Shown: positions 20,471 to 31,396, numbered from the stretch's first letter. The stretch is DNA of 32,046 bases from Lingula anatina (GCF_001039355.2 NW_019775399.1:342469-374514); one strand, 5' to 3'. The notes: generated by a model from the sequence alone, not told the origin. Numbers and translations are program-made.

Positions 20471-23440
20471 TACGTGTGCGTAGCAAACGAACTGATGGCT
20501 TTAGACATCTTTCGCATTTATGAAACATGCGTAGGCCTACCTTTTGTATTAACCTTTTTTGTATACTTTCATCGTGCTGACAACTTTCAGTGTTCACTAC
20601 GGAAAAGATTTCGATTTGTCACGAACCTGTATTCTTTAGCTTTGGGTCAAACGGCCCTTACAATAAAACAACAACTTGTCATTGATTTTTACAATACTCT
20701 AATTAAAGATGTTCATGTACATGTTTATCAATATGCTAAACTGAAGCTTAACTCAGCAACATACCAAATTTACACTGCAGTTCTATTCGTCTCATTTATC
20801 TTTGTTGTAAAACACAATGTAATACAATAAGACTTACATGTTACAATATTCGTCGTGACCTAAGATCCAAAGGTTCGTGGACGACATATCAAGCAAACTG
20901 AAGACTTCCGCTGCCGTCGTTTTTTTGTTTACCTCTGGGTTATGAAATTTGTTTAGTATCTGTATTGTAGAGGTCTTGATATTAATATCCGGCTCTGGTG
21001 CTTAAATGGATGTCATCTTTGTCATTTCAGATACAAAAGCTGACCGGCACATGTACAGTGCGCTAGGTAACAAAGACGATTAAATATGTTTTATGATCGG
21101 AACATTTTAGACGTGATGCACGTGGGAAATTAACAGGTGACTTTACAGCTTTCAGCGGACTTTGGTTGAGTGTCCTTCTTTGCTCTTTGTGCCAGTTGAG
21201 CAAAATGACAGCACTGATGTGTTTTGGACAATATACAGAGTAAAAGGACGGTTGGCATTTAGCAGAAGGGTTTATAAACAAGGCTTACCGTTTGAATGAC
21301 ATAGAGTGTTCCATACTCTACAGATGGAGATATATTAAGGTCCAAACTTCAGCTACAGTATTTCAATACATTGTCAGGATATTATTGATTAATAGTCCGC
21401 TCCTGCATTGAAAATAAAAGGACTAATAGAGAGTATTCAGACATTAAGGAAGGCGGAGCAGGAAAGGCTGTTATACAACATACATATTAGTCACATGTTG
21501 GTGACTTACACAAAGCTGAAGAAAAGACACTATGACCATCGTACAGGAGGATTTTTCCTAAAATTCAAAAATTCAAAATTTAACTAACGCGCACCTCAGT
21601 GCCAGGTCTGAGGTAGAAAAGATCACGGACACATCACAGTATGTGAAACATTGAGGAAGACCTATGGACGCTTTTTTGAGACAAACCTTCATTATCAGAG
21701 AGTCACAGAGGGAAGCTTACATTGAATGAGCTAGCGTTTAAAAAAGTCACAAAAATGGTTCTATCACAGCACACAATGACAAGAGCAAACACCGGTGTCA
21801 TGCCGGTTTTACTTTTCGGCATAATAATAATACTACACGTGGCAGAGGGGCGCATTTCAGTTCCGGACCTTCCCGACAGGCCTTACGTCAGGAATGGTGA
21901 CGTCATACTTGGCGGGCTGTTCCCAATCACCAAATACAGTGCCACGAAGCCTTGCGGGGACTCCCTGTGGATCAAGGCGGCGCTGCAGCTACCGGAGGCC
22001 ATGCGCTTTGCCATCGAGCTCATCAATAACAGTACCGAGCTCCTTCCGAATGTAACCCTCGGCTTTGCCATGCTGGACACGTGCATGAAAGAAAGCACCG
22101 CTTTGGCGCAGTCGATGAAGTTCGCGCCTTACAACGAGACCGGCTGTCACACTTCCGGTGTCGGTGGCGGGAATGAGAGCTCTCTTCTAAGTGGAGATTA
22201 CTTCCACGTGGCGGGAGTTGTGGGCGCAGGGTTTAGCGTGGCTAGCATCGGTTCCGCAGGGTTCCTGACGCTGTTTCACATCCCTCAGGTCAGCTATGCG
22301 TCCACCAGTGACACCCTCAGTGATAAAGTGAAGTATCCGTACTTTCTGAGGGTTGTACCACCGGACAAACTACAGGTGAGTCATACCTTGGTGCCCCAGC
22401 ATAGAATATATTATGTATTATATCAATTAACGTTATGAAATACATGTGTATTATTTATATGTACTGCTTTATATCATAAGAAACAATGAATCGTTATATA
22501 TATATTTTATATAAAGGTCCAAATGCCATTGGAAGCTGCATAAAAGTAACGATGCATATCCATAATTTTTTTTGTCGAAATGAAGTCTCTTATTGCTGGA
22601 ATGGGTCACTCGAAAACAAGACATATTTCCGAAGGTTTATGAAATCTGATAACACCGATCCATATCTTGCACCCCTTAGGTGCGTCTCATCTGCGAGTAT
22701 ACTAAGGATGTTAATTCTTAATTCTCAAATTTTCTTCGAATGCAAAGTGTTAGAACCACGGTCTTTTCCTTTGTCCTAAATGATATATACTTGGAAGAAT
22801 CCGTCGCGATGCGGGATTCATTACACAGATAACAATGTGACAATAACTTTTAGCGGAGAGCATTTTATTGGACATTAATCATATTTGTATGCGTCAAGAA
22901 CTAAACGGACAAAGTCCGAAATCTGCCGTAGTAAAGACAGCATAGAAGGTTAGCAGACTATGATGCGTTTCACAAACAATCTGAACGGCCACCTATCTTG
23001 TGATTTTTTAAGTATTTATCTGCATGTGCCTAGACAGTGGCAAGAATGGTGCATTTTTGTATGCGTATTGCGGGCCACTCTCTTGGAAAACACTCTTAGA
23101 GCAATTTCACGATAAAAAAAAAAAAAAAAAAAACTTTACGAAGTCAGCGTTCTCGACTAATTAGTCCAAAACCTATTTCTGAAATGGACCCGAGATTACT
23201 TGTGGACAGAAACACCAGATGACACTTTACCACACTGCAATTTACGGATCTGAACTTCTATCTCTGTCCATATCAAATAAATGTACTTTAAGACCTTCTA
23301 CAGAATCCCTACACAGGCAGAGTGGTCATAAATAGCCTATTATTAAACTGTAAGCCTTAGAAGTCGTATTCATTCAGAAGCCCGTTTAACATAAGTGTAA
23401 GTTTATTTGGTAAAAAAGAAACCTTGAACAAGCAGAAGAA
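19200..23440 (+). repeat. 4.3-kb tandem segment B, copy 2 (contains receptor exon 1)
   Basis: Near-identical to 14665-18941. It continues beyond the shared end directly into sequence leading to receptor exons 2-4, so this copy is contiguous with the rest of the gene in the assembly. Confidence 0.9.
21776..22375 (+). CDS. Metabotropic glutamate receptor-like protein, first coding exon, copy 2
   Basis: 600 bases, 200 codons, the same protein as the exon at 17228 except A2T; I also note three synonymous changes. It ends CAG|GTGAGT and splices in phase 0 to 28483 across a 6.1-kb intron. The start at 21776 is homologous to the only possible start in copy 1. In this copy the upstream TAG is CAG and an in-frame ATG at 21755 could add seven residues (MVLSQHT) before the signal peptide; weaker conservation argues against its use. 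Flytrap lobe-1 features are as in copy 1. This is the copy with uninterrupted linkage to exon 2. It is either the second allele of one exon or a duplicated alternative first exon. Confidence 0.9.
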
Positions 23441-24197
23441 AGGCTTGTCTAAATCTGACGTTCTTGCCCTCCTCGTATATATATATATATATGACATAAT
23501 CTACTCCCATGAAACACGTGGGACTATTTCAGTTAATGATGTTGACACGCACACACGAGTGCACGCTCCGACACGAGAAGAACGAAACGGAACGGTTCCA
23601 TTTCTGCGTCATTTTTATCATCCTACCCCGCCCTTTATTAAGATGAAAATGAAAAAAAGGAAAGTTGACAGAATAGGAGGAAGATCAGGTTTATGTTTCC
23701 TGATCAAAGGACACCTTAAACGATATCTGTTTAAAAAACGATTTGAAGGTGACACTTAAGATGGAGAATGACGTAGATCAGTATTTATCTTGTGACTTAG
23801 GGGATGGTGCGTTTGGTCAGCAAATCTCCGGCAAAAACGCCATTAAGCCGGTCGATTAGGATCAGCATCACGACATAGCCAGAGGTAGATTAACTGACAT
23901 AATATCTTCATATTCAATCTTTACGTCCTTGTTGGTTTAGGTGTGTTTGGGCAGGAAATCACCGACTAATTTGTCATTTATGCAACCTAATGGCCGTAAT
24001 CTCTGCAGTCCGTTTCAATATTGCCACGTACGCGTTTCTCTTAATACTGTGTGGTTTGACAACAATATATCTAGTGTCTAAGAAATTGTAGTCTTTGCCT
24101 TACAGAAAAGTTTTTCTCACTTCACCACCCACTCTTAATTCCTGGCGTGATTTCAAAGGTGTCTTCTTGAAGACAAGAGCAGAAAGGACGTTCTTAC

Positions 24198-24245
24198 CAG
24201 TGACGGATTTAGAGGGGGGGGGGGTCAAGGGGTCCTGACTCACCC
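24198..24245 (+). mobile_element. Possible hAT-like terminus with G-run
   Basis: CAGTGACGGATTTAGAGG followed by a G10 run, then C-rich sequence, is typical of hAT-type termini (CAGTGGCGGATC...GGGGG). No matching right end was found, so this is a weak call. Confidence 0.3.
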
Positions 24246-25402
24246 CCACCCCCTTCGATTTCTGGTCTCCTCTAATTAGAATTTTGACTTGCCGTGTCAT
24301 TGTTCTAAACCGTACCAAATGGCACCGTTCGCCCTCTAAAATACCAAAAGTTTTCGGGGTCCTTCAGCGAGCATCTTCGGACGTTCCCCCTTCAAATAAC
24401 CCTGGTTCTTACCCTCACCATAAACACATAAAATCATTTTCCGTAACAGAAGGATCAGCAGAAAATGGTGATACCTTGAGATGTGTAACAGTGACAAACT
24501 CTTCTCATCTCGTATAAGTATCTAGAACAGACACTTAGTGAATTGCAAAGAAGCCGTGCATGTTCTTGCTGAATGTCAGGCGTATTCGCTTTCTCGTTAA
24601 TTCTCTGCACTTTAAATCGATTCGATCATTTTACAGCCACAAGATAGGGTTTTAAGGAAATATACATTTAGCATCTTATGTTGCCACGGATGGCTACTAA
24701 CTTCTTCGACAGAAATTATCGTATCATCTTTCGGAAATTGAAAATAAAGAGGAAGATAATCGGTGTTAATAGATAACTTCATACGACATAAACGTCAATA
24801 AACGTCTTTCTTTACATTGTTCGGTGTCTCCAGTTTTCTTCAGGTCTTACCGTTATTGTTTACGCTGCGTGCGGATAGCTTTTGTATAAATTACATTGGC
24901 TTTGTGTGCATGGAAATAAAAACAACATAACAATTTAGTAGATTGAACCACGCCTGCACACTTCCCATTACCGTAACAAAGAACGTCAGAATCCAATCAC
25001 TCACGTTGTTTTTGCCAATCGTTAGAATTATCCAAAGTCAAGAAAATCAGCAAGTCTCTACAAGTGTTAATTCATAGGTTTTTCCTGAAACCAAAATGAT
25101 GTCTTATTGGACTTAATTATAAAGAAAAGTTGTTAACTTGGCGTTGACTAGAATCCTTAAAAGCTCAATTGTTTAGATAATCTTGAGTCATTTGATTTTT
25201 TTTTCATAAAAATGAAATAGGTACTTACATCTAAATGAAATTTAATGAAATTAGTTTAAAATGGCAAATCCAATATACGGGTCTTCAAATGTTGAAAAAG
25301 TATGTATACAGATGGTATAGTGTCAAGATGTTATTCAAAACGTGCCCAGAAAATGTTTCGAGTAAGTGAGAAAGCTTACGTTGAATCTGAGAATTATAGG
25401 CT

Positions 25403-25611
25403 GTATTCCCAGAGCTTTTAGATAGATTTATCCCCGCGGGGAGTCTCACTAGATTACTGTCAAATAATCCGGCTGAAATGTCCGTCCCGCCTACTACAAG
25501 CTGTAAGGGGGTAATTAACTTTCGTGTCCGCTCGGCTGACAGCTATTTAGCGTGAACCCCCAGGGAGTTAGGTCGATCTAAAGTAGATCGATCTAATCTC
25601 TGGAAATGGGG
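25403..25611 (-). mobile_element. MITE-like element, copy 2 (inverted)
   Basis: The reverse complement of this stretch matches 6758-6968 along its whole length with scattered substitutions, including both terminal inverted repeats (CCCAGAGCTTTTAGATAG at the left, AGATCGATCTAATCTCTGG at the right). It lies inside intron 1 of the receptor gene. Non-coding. Confidence 0.75.
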
Positions 25612-27166
25612 TCAAAGAAAGCATCAAAAAGCGATTCAATAACTCATTTATTCAACTCGCACCTTTTCAGAGAATCTTTGAACAGAATACTTGAACCACG
25701 TTCACCAGTTAAGGAAGCAGGTACCATAAGAACCAATGAAATAACATAAACGATAAAAAAGATGTATTTGAAAGCTTATTATTTAACTGTCAAAGAATCC
25801 TTCCTACTTTGAACGCACAGAAATGTCTGGACACAGTATCTAAGTTCCAAAGCTATAAAATATCTTAACAGCTATATACCTTCGACTATGTAACAAAAAA
25901 GAAAACTATCAAACGGAGAATAAACACCGCAAATACTGCCGTAAGTGCACAAGTAAGAGTAATTCGTCATCAAGTGGCATGGCTAAGAAGTAACTCAGAT
26001 GGACAGCTCAATACTGTAGGACTTACACGGTTTCTTTAACTCTTAGAACGGCTGTCGACAAACTTCAGATATTTTGTAGGATTCTCGCGTTACTGAAGCA
26101 TGGGGTAATGGCGTAGAAAAACTCAAAAACAAAATACTCATTTATTTAGCGAGAATTGTTTCGGATTCACAGACCATTTATAGAATTGATTTGAGTATCT
26201 GCAGGATTGAACTGCATCTCTATAATTGCGATAATATGCTTCAAAGCAGCGCACGCAAAGACCTTAGCAGATACTCTCGCCGCAAAATATCTGAATCTTC
26301 AATGGTTTTATCATAGTTTTGACAATGGTGTGGATTACTTAAAAGAAATTAACCATGTCAACCATGGGCAGTTACACGTGATTGAAGACAATTAAGACAA
26401 TTAATTTTATTTACTTCGTATGCCTTTGTTCGTGCCTTTTCTGCGCCATAAGATTTTGAACAAATACAGCTGAATTAAAATAATTACAAATAGTTCATTT
26501 TAAAATGACAGGCTTTCTCTATCCATTATCGTAAAGAATGGCGCCATTTAATTTTTTTTTGTTCTCTCTCGCTCACTTAAGGCGCGTTTCATCCTTCATT
26601 TCTTAAGTTAAGAGAAATCTCAGCGTCCTTCTTGGCACGTGGCCACCCTTTCAACTCACTGATATCTCTTTTCACGAAAGATAGATGTAATGAAAGTGAC
26701 CAGAAGCAGGCCGGCGATCCGATGAGGCTGATAAACAACTCAAGGCGTCGACGTTTGAGGTCACGTTAAGGTGTCAAGAACGCGGTGTATTTTCAACCGA
26801 TGTTGCACACAAGGTACACTCTACCTGGGACACAGATTAATTACGTGCACTTTCCACAGTGCTGAAAAGTGCCAAGAATTAACCAGTGACATTTCTGTAA
26901 ATATCTAGTGGGAAATCAATCTGTCGCCCAGGTAGAGAGTACAGAAGAAGTACTAGTACTTTCTGATCACAGGGTTCGCTGGTAGTCAGTTAATGACAAA
27001 ATTTGATTTACGGGCGAAGACACTGGCGACTGGTGATTTAGCAGTGAGATGGATGCAATCGTAGGGGTTGTAACGACAGTGTTTTTTATTATACCTTTCC
27101 CTTAGTGACAGAACACATTTGGTTACAGAACGCAATAAATAATCGTTCTACACGTTATACCTCCAT

Positions 27167-27516
27167 TTTAAAGGGATAATAACTCTTCGTTTTGGCCAAA
27201 AAATGAAATTTCCTGGAGTAAACAACAATTTTTTCCGTGCTAACCAATGGTTCATGAATCCATATTTACTTTCAAAGTTAGTCCCTGGTTTTTTTCTAAA
27301 AAGTTTGGTTTTTTTGTTAAAATCTCTTAAGAGATTATAACAGAGTATAGCCATCAATGGAGGTCACGTGGTCTGAAGACAAGCTCAGATATCAGAATAA
27401 TAGCTATAACTGCCGTTTTTTGTGGTAAAACAAAATATATTGTATTTCTACGAGTTGTTCACAATGTTTTCTTTGTGAAATATAGATCTCATACGAAGAG
27501 TTATTATCCCTTTAAA
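27167..27516. mobile_element. 350-bp element with perfect 23-bp terminal inverted repeats
   Basis: 27167-27189 (TTTAAAGGGATAATAAC then TCTTCG) is the exact reverse complement of 27494-27516. The interior is AT-rich with no coding capacity. This is a typical non-autonomous DNA transposon (MITE) structure. A target-site duplication is not clear; the TTTAAA at each end could include one (TTAA or TA). Confidence 0.75.
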
Positions 27517-28482
27517 GGAAGAGGCCGTTTTGAAAAAGTAGCAACATTGAGGATGCCTAAAACATAAAACGCACTCGTGGGATTTTATAAATTGCCAAAT
27601 ATAACCACATCTTGTGAAAATCTTTAATATTTTTAGTAAATATAACGTTAGTGAAATTTGTGCGCATAATTGATATGCTCTTTATTTTTCAAAACTACAA
27701 ATAATTTGTAAAAAGGAATCATCAACCATAGATTCCGTCGTCTTTGTCTTGGTGTCGTTAAAATCAGTTCGCCAGAGCAATCTTTGTGAAGAACCAAATA
27801 TTGTTATGCCGTGAAAGAATCCGTGCAAAGTGTTCTTCACTAAACATTAAGGAAATTGAAGATTGGAAATTGAAGATTGGACGTCTGTCCCTAGATGCCC
27901 GGGTGTCGTATACAGAAATGTCAACAAGTAGGACAGGTGCCCACGGTCACTTCACCTGACCAACAAGTGCCATTTAGCTGATAACAGCCAGGTTTTTTTC
28001 CAAGAAAGTCGAGACACTTAAAGTGGTTCTGTATGTTCCAAGGTCTGCTATAGTGAATTATAAAGGTTTCTACTGGCCGATCACAAAGACATCTTTTTGA
28101 AAGGAAGCTCTACGTGTGTGATTGCTCTTATGTGGAAGCAGAGATTCCGTGGGTCAAAATACAATGCTTAGGTAGACATTTTTAAAGATTTTTTTAAAAT
28201 ACAAATTATGGGTCAGCTTGCAGAGCAAACTGAGCAGTTTCGAAGTTCATCGAAAATTTCATGAAAGTTTTAAACCCTTATAAGTGTTACATTAGAGAGG
28301 CTGCATGTTCATCACTAAGCATTCTATAGACCAGTCATGGGTCACCTTCTCTATTTCATGGGTGCTAGAATAAACTGAAAATTAAAACCCTTTCATTTAT
28401 GTACTAAATTATCTGATTGCCTGATAATATTCATACAACTCAAGCAGTAAATAATGCACCAGTATTTCTTTACTTCCCCCAG

Positions 28483-29994
28483 GTCCAAGCCATGGTAGAC
28501 ATCTTGAACAAGTTTGGATGGACGTACGTCTCCGTTCTTTACGTGGACAGCGACTACGGCGAGACCGCCGCCAAGACCGTGCGCAAACTGACCAAAGACT
28601 TCGGCATCTGCATCGCCGTGGACCGGGTGGTCAGCGACAGCTTCCAGCAGTCGGACTGGGACCTCACCGTCAGCATGCTTCTCAATGCCCGCAACGCCCG
28701 CGCAGTGCTGTTGATAATGCATATATCGCCGGCCATTGAGTTGTTTAAAGCGGTGAAGCGGGCAGACGCCATGGGGGTGTTCCAGTGGATCGGCAGCGAC
28801 GGGGTGTCGGTGGGAATCGCCGACTTGGGGGACAGCGCGGACGCCGCGGAGGGGATATTGACCATTAGGCCAGGGTTTGATTATGCGCGCGAGTTTAACA
28901 CGTGGTTCAAAGGGCTACACCCCGCCATCCGCAGCGACAACCCATACTTCATGGAGCACTGGGAACTGTACTTCGACTGCTCCTGGACAAACGGCACCGG
29001 GAAGCCGACCTGTGACGAAGATAACCGAATGACCGAAGCGAACGGGTTCGCTCCGATGAGTTTTGCCACTTTGGTAATTGACACCACCTTGGTTTTTGCG
29101 CATGCGCTGCACAGCCTCATCGAAGAAAGGTGCCCAGGAGTTGTGGGTCAAAATGTCAGCAAATGTATCAACGGATCCTTGCTTTTAAAGTACTTGTTGG
29201 AAGTGGAATTCCAGGGGCATATTGGGCGAGTGAAGTTTGACAAACAGGGAGACATCTTGGCCCAGTATGACATAGAGCAGTTGCAGAATAAATCGTCCGA
29301 CTACAAACAGGTCGCTGTGGCCTCGTGGGACGCTGACGTCGGTCACGTGCAGTTAGTCGATCAGAACCCTATCATTTGGGTGACCTCAGAATCGGTGAGT
29401 CTTGAGACCCCGGAGTCAGTATGTAGCAAACCCTGTGGAAAAGGTGAATTTTACTTGCAGAAGGAGCTTTCTTGTTGCTGGGAATGCCGTAAATGTCGCA
29501 ACAACGAATACCTCGTATCCAACCAAACATCTTGCAAAGAGTGTCCAGAACTGATGTGGCCGGTCGAAAGTCTGACGTCATGCGAGAGCGTCCAACCAGA
29601 ACACATGAGATGGGGGGACAGTTTAGCTATCACGATACTCACCTTCAGCATCATCGGCATCATCCTGGCAGCGTTCATTCTAGCCTTCTTCATTCGACAT
29701 AATAACGCTAAACTGATAAAAGCCTGCAGCAGAGAGCTAGCCTACCTCATCCTCACTGGGGTGTTCGTCAGCTACCTGACCGCCATTTTCTTCCTTGCGA
29801 AGCCAGAGGACCATTTCTGTTACGTCGAGCACTTCGGGTTCAGCCTCAGTTTCGCTTGGATTTACGCGCCACTCTTCACGCGCACGAATCGCATCTACCG
29901 CATTTTTGCATCGGGCAAAAAGACCAAAAAGAGGCCGCCACTGGTTAGTCCCCGATCCCAAGTGATTATAGCGTCTTTGCTGATTACGATAGAG
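28483..29994 (+). CDS. Metabotropic glutamate receptor-like protein, exon 2 (flytrap, Cys-rich linker, TM1 to start of TM4)
   Basis: 504 codons, phase 0 at both ends (acceptor CCCAG|GTC, donor GAG|GTAGGT); residues 201-704 of an 897-residue family C GPCR. Rest of the Venus flytrap: QAMVDILNKFGWTYVSVLY, DSDYGE (Y225, equivalent to mGluR1 Y236), WIGSDG (D306, equivalent to D318) and NPYFMEHW. The stretch before AHALH puts F394 where mGluR1 has K409, and G311 replaces R323. Residues 513-567 hold the nine-cysteine linker (VCSKPCGKGEF, SCCWEC), complete. TM1 is about 580-604, TM2 618-638 and TM3 645-665 (C646 is the conserved TM3 cysteine), followed by RTNRIYRIF. TM4 starts at 692. Such receptors signal at the plasma membrane as dimers through G proteins. 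The alpha-amino/carboxyl pocket is intact while the glutamate side-chain contacts are not, as in insect mXR; the ligand is therefore unknown. GC content is higher than in the introns. Confidence 0.95.
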
Positions 29995-30294
29995 GTAGGT
30001 AATACATTATCATATTTAAATTATTCCTACAAATTAATTAATATTTGATTATTTACTAATTTGTTATATAATTACATAAATTATAAATATTTAAAGTTAT
30101 CCGTCTTCTATAAACCACATAGGAGCTAGGTACAGAACGCTTTTACTCATTGCTATTTTTTTTTTAATTTTCTCAATAATTTTAGTCGAATTCAATATTA
30201 AACAAAGTGGTTCAGTGGACTTTTAAAAACTGAATGTGCCTTTAATCAAGTTACTTGCACTTTCACTTTCGATTTCACCATTGGTTTCGCTCAG
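29995..30294 (+). other. Receptor intron 2
   Basis: 300 bp, AT-rich, GTAGGT...TTTCGCTCAG, phase 0, interrupting TM4 after ITIE. Confidence 0.9.
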
Positions 30295-30660
30295 GTTATC
30301 ATAAGCATCATCACAGCAGCGGTCAACCCTCCTGGTATAGAACAACGCATGCCAGTCAAGACGGAAAAATTCGTCGAACTCCTCTGCAAGCTCCCCATAC
30401 AAGGCATCGTCGCATCCCTTGCCTATAACATCCTCCTTGTCGCCATGTGCAGCTTCTACGCCTTCAAAACGCGAAAACTGCCAGACAACTTCAACGAGTC
30501 CAAGTTTATCTCGATGTGTGTGTACACGACCCTGGTGATCTGGCTAGCCTTCATCCCGACCTACTTCACCACGTCTGCGGCCTACTTCAGGGTGGTGCTG
30601 CTCTCAGTGGCACTGATTCTGAATGCGACAGTTGTGCTGGCTTTTCTGTATGCGCCTAAG
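30295..30660 (+). CDS. Metabotropic glutamate receptor-like protein, exon 3 (end of TM4 to TM7)
   Basis: 122 codons in phase 0, residues 705-826. It completes TM4 (VIISIITAAVNPPG). The second extracellular loop carries C735 (ELLCKLP), the partner of the TM3 cysteine in mGluRs. TM5 contains SLAYNILLVAMCSFYAFKTR, and the third intracellular loop has the family signature LPDNFNESK. TM6 is CVYTTLVIWLAFIP and TM7 ends FLYAPK. All these match class C consensus closely. The first in-frame ATG here (30349) is not a start; the exon is internal. Donor AAG|GTTAGT. Confidence 0.95.
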
Positions 30661-30946
30661 GTTAGTATTTAAACGTATTATTATTATTTATCTACTTACT
30701 TATTTATTAATTACAACTAAGTTTGAATTTTGTCACAAAAATGCTTTTCAATTTTCAGTTTTTTGTTTATTTATTTATTTTCATTATTTTAGTAAATTTA
30801 ACATTTATGGAAAATATATTACTTGTGTGATTAAACTACAATAACAAGAATACAAATAACAGCTAAAATCATAATTATTATAATTATACCAGTATTGAAA
30901 CTGATATAACAAAGTTTGTTTGAACATACTGACCATATTACAATAG
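30661..30946 (+). other. Receptor intron 3
   Basis: 286 bp, AT-rich, GTTAGT...TTACAATAG, phase 0, placed just after the APK at the end of TM7. Confidence 0.9.
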
Positions 30947-31162
30947 GTGTACGCCATCGCCTATGTGGATGCAGACACCATACAGATCAATCAACTCAAC
31001 CCGACTACCTCAGTCTCGCCTCTTGCTGGCAGCAGCAACATGACGTCACTTCAAGGTCAAGGTCGAGTCGCCGCGTCCATCACCATGGAGCCCCGCCCCT
31101 TCACTGCACGTGAGGCCACGTATGAGCACCATCATGATCTGGCAGTAGCAACGATAAGTTGA
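30947..31162 (+). CDS. Metabotropic glutamate receptor-like protein, exon 4 (cytoplasmic tail)
   Basis: 71 codons plus TGA. It opens VYAIAYVDADTI, the counterpart of the PKVYIIIF segment after TM7 in mGluRs, which supports the splice. The tail is short (about 60 residues), rich in Ser/Thr/Ala, and has no PPxxF Homer-binding motif. It ends ATIS, which is not a standard class I PDZ ligand. Anchoring to postsynaptic scaffolds as in vertebrate group I mGluRs is therefore not indicated. Confidence 0.9.
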   Translation: MYAIAYVDADTIQINQLNPTTSVSPLAGSSNMTSLQGQGRVAASITMEPRPFTAREATYEHHHDLAVATIS

Positions 31163-31214
31163 AATTGGCAGCACGGTTTGACAGTTTTAAAAATTTTAAA
31201 TTTTAAAAATCGCG

Positions 31215-31220
31215 AATAAA
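31215..31220 (+). promoter_or_regulatory. Polyadenylation signal, proximal
   Basis: AATAAA 53 bases after the receptor stop codon. Further AATAAA motifs lie at 31451-31456 and about 31468-31473, so a longer 3' UTR that includes the hairpin at 31332 is possible. Confidence 0.5.
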
Positions 31221-31331
31221 TAGAAGTGGTGGTGAGGAACAGTATACAGAAGTACAAATGATTTTATCCAGAGCCTCTGCAAACGAACTCTTGACTTGGC
31301 CCTTAACAGAAGTTCCCATTGGGATTGGGTA

Positions 31332-31396
31332 TGTCAGGAACCACAAAATAGAAAAAAGTGTAATTAGTACTTTTTTCCATTTTTTGGTTCCTGACA
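31332..31396 (+). other. Long hairpin in probable receptor 3' UTR
   Basis: The 28-nt left arm starts TGTCAGGAACCACAAAATAG. The reverse complement of the right arm starts TGTCAGGAACCAAAAAATGG. I count 26 of 28 positions complementary, with a 9-nt loop (GTAATTAGT). It could fold as a 65-nt RNA hairpin if transcribed, or be a small inverted-repeat element. Confidence 0.7.

Larger units (their letters stand above)
22376..28482 (+). other. Receptor intron 1
   Basis: Starts GTGAGT and ends with a pyrimidine tract TTTCTTTACTTCCCCCAG. It contains an (AT)n microsatellite at 23476-23492, a possible hAT-like terminus at 24198, the inverted MITE copy and a 350-bp TIR element. Open frames inside it (e.g. 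23424-23759, 26207-26395) have no support as genes. Confidence 0.8.

Noticed and set aside
17228-22438. Two separate tandem glutamate-receptor genes
   Set aside because: Only the first exon is repeated. Exons 2-4 occur once, so there is at most one full receptor here.
24198-24245. G-quadruplex at the G10 run
   Set aside because: Only one long G run plus one GGGG; four separate G tracts are not present, and a transposon terminus explains it better.
26207-26395. 62-codon frame in intron 1
   Set aside because: Starts at TTG, lies inside an intron, and has no recognisable motif.
28393-29961. Several open frames of 70-110 codons on the minus strand and in other plus frames across receptor exon 2
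   Set aside because: They overlap a strongly conserved GC-rich GPCR exon and have no recognisable content; they are shadows of it.
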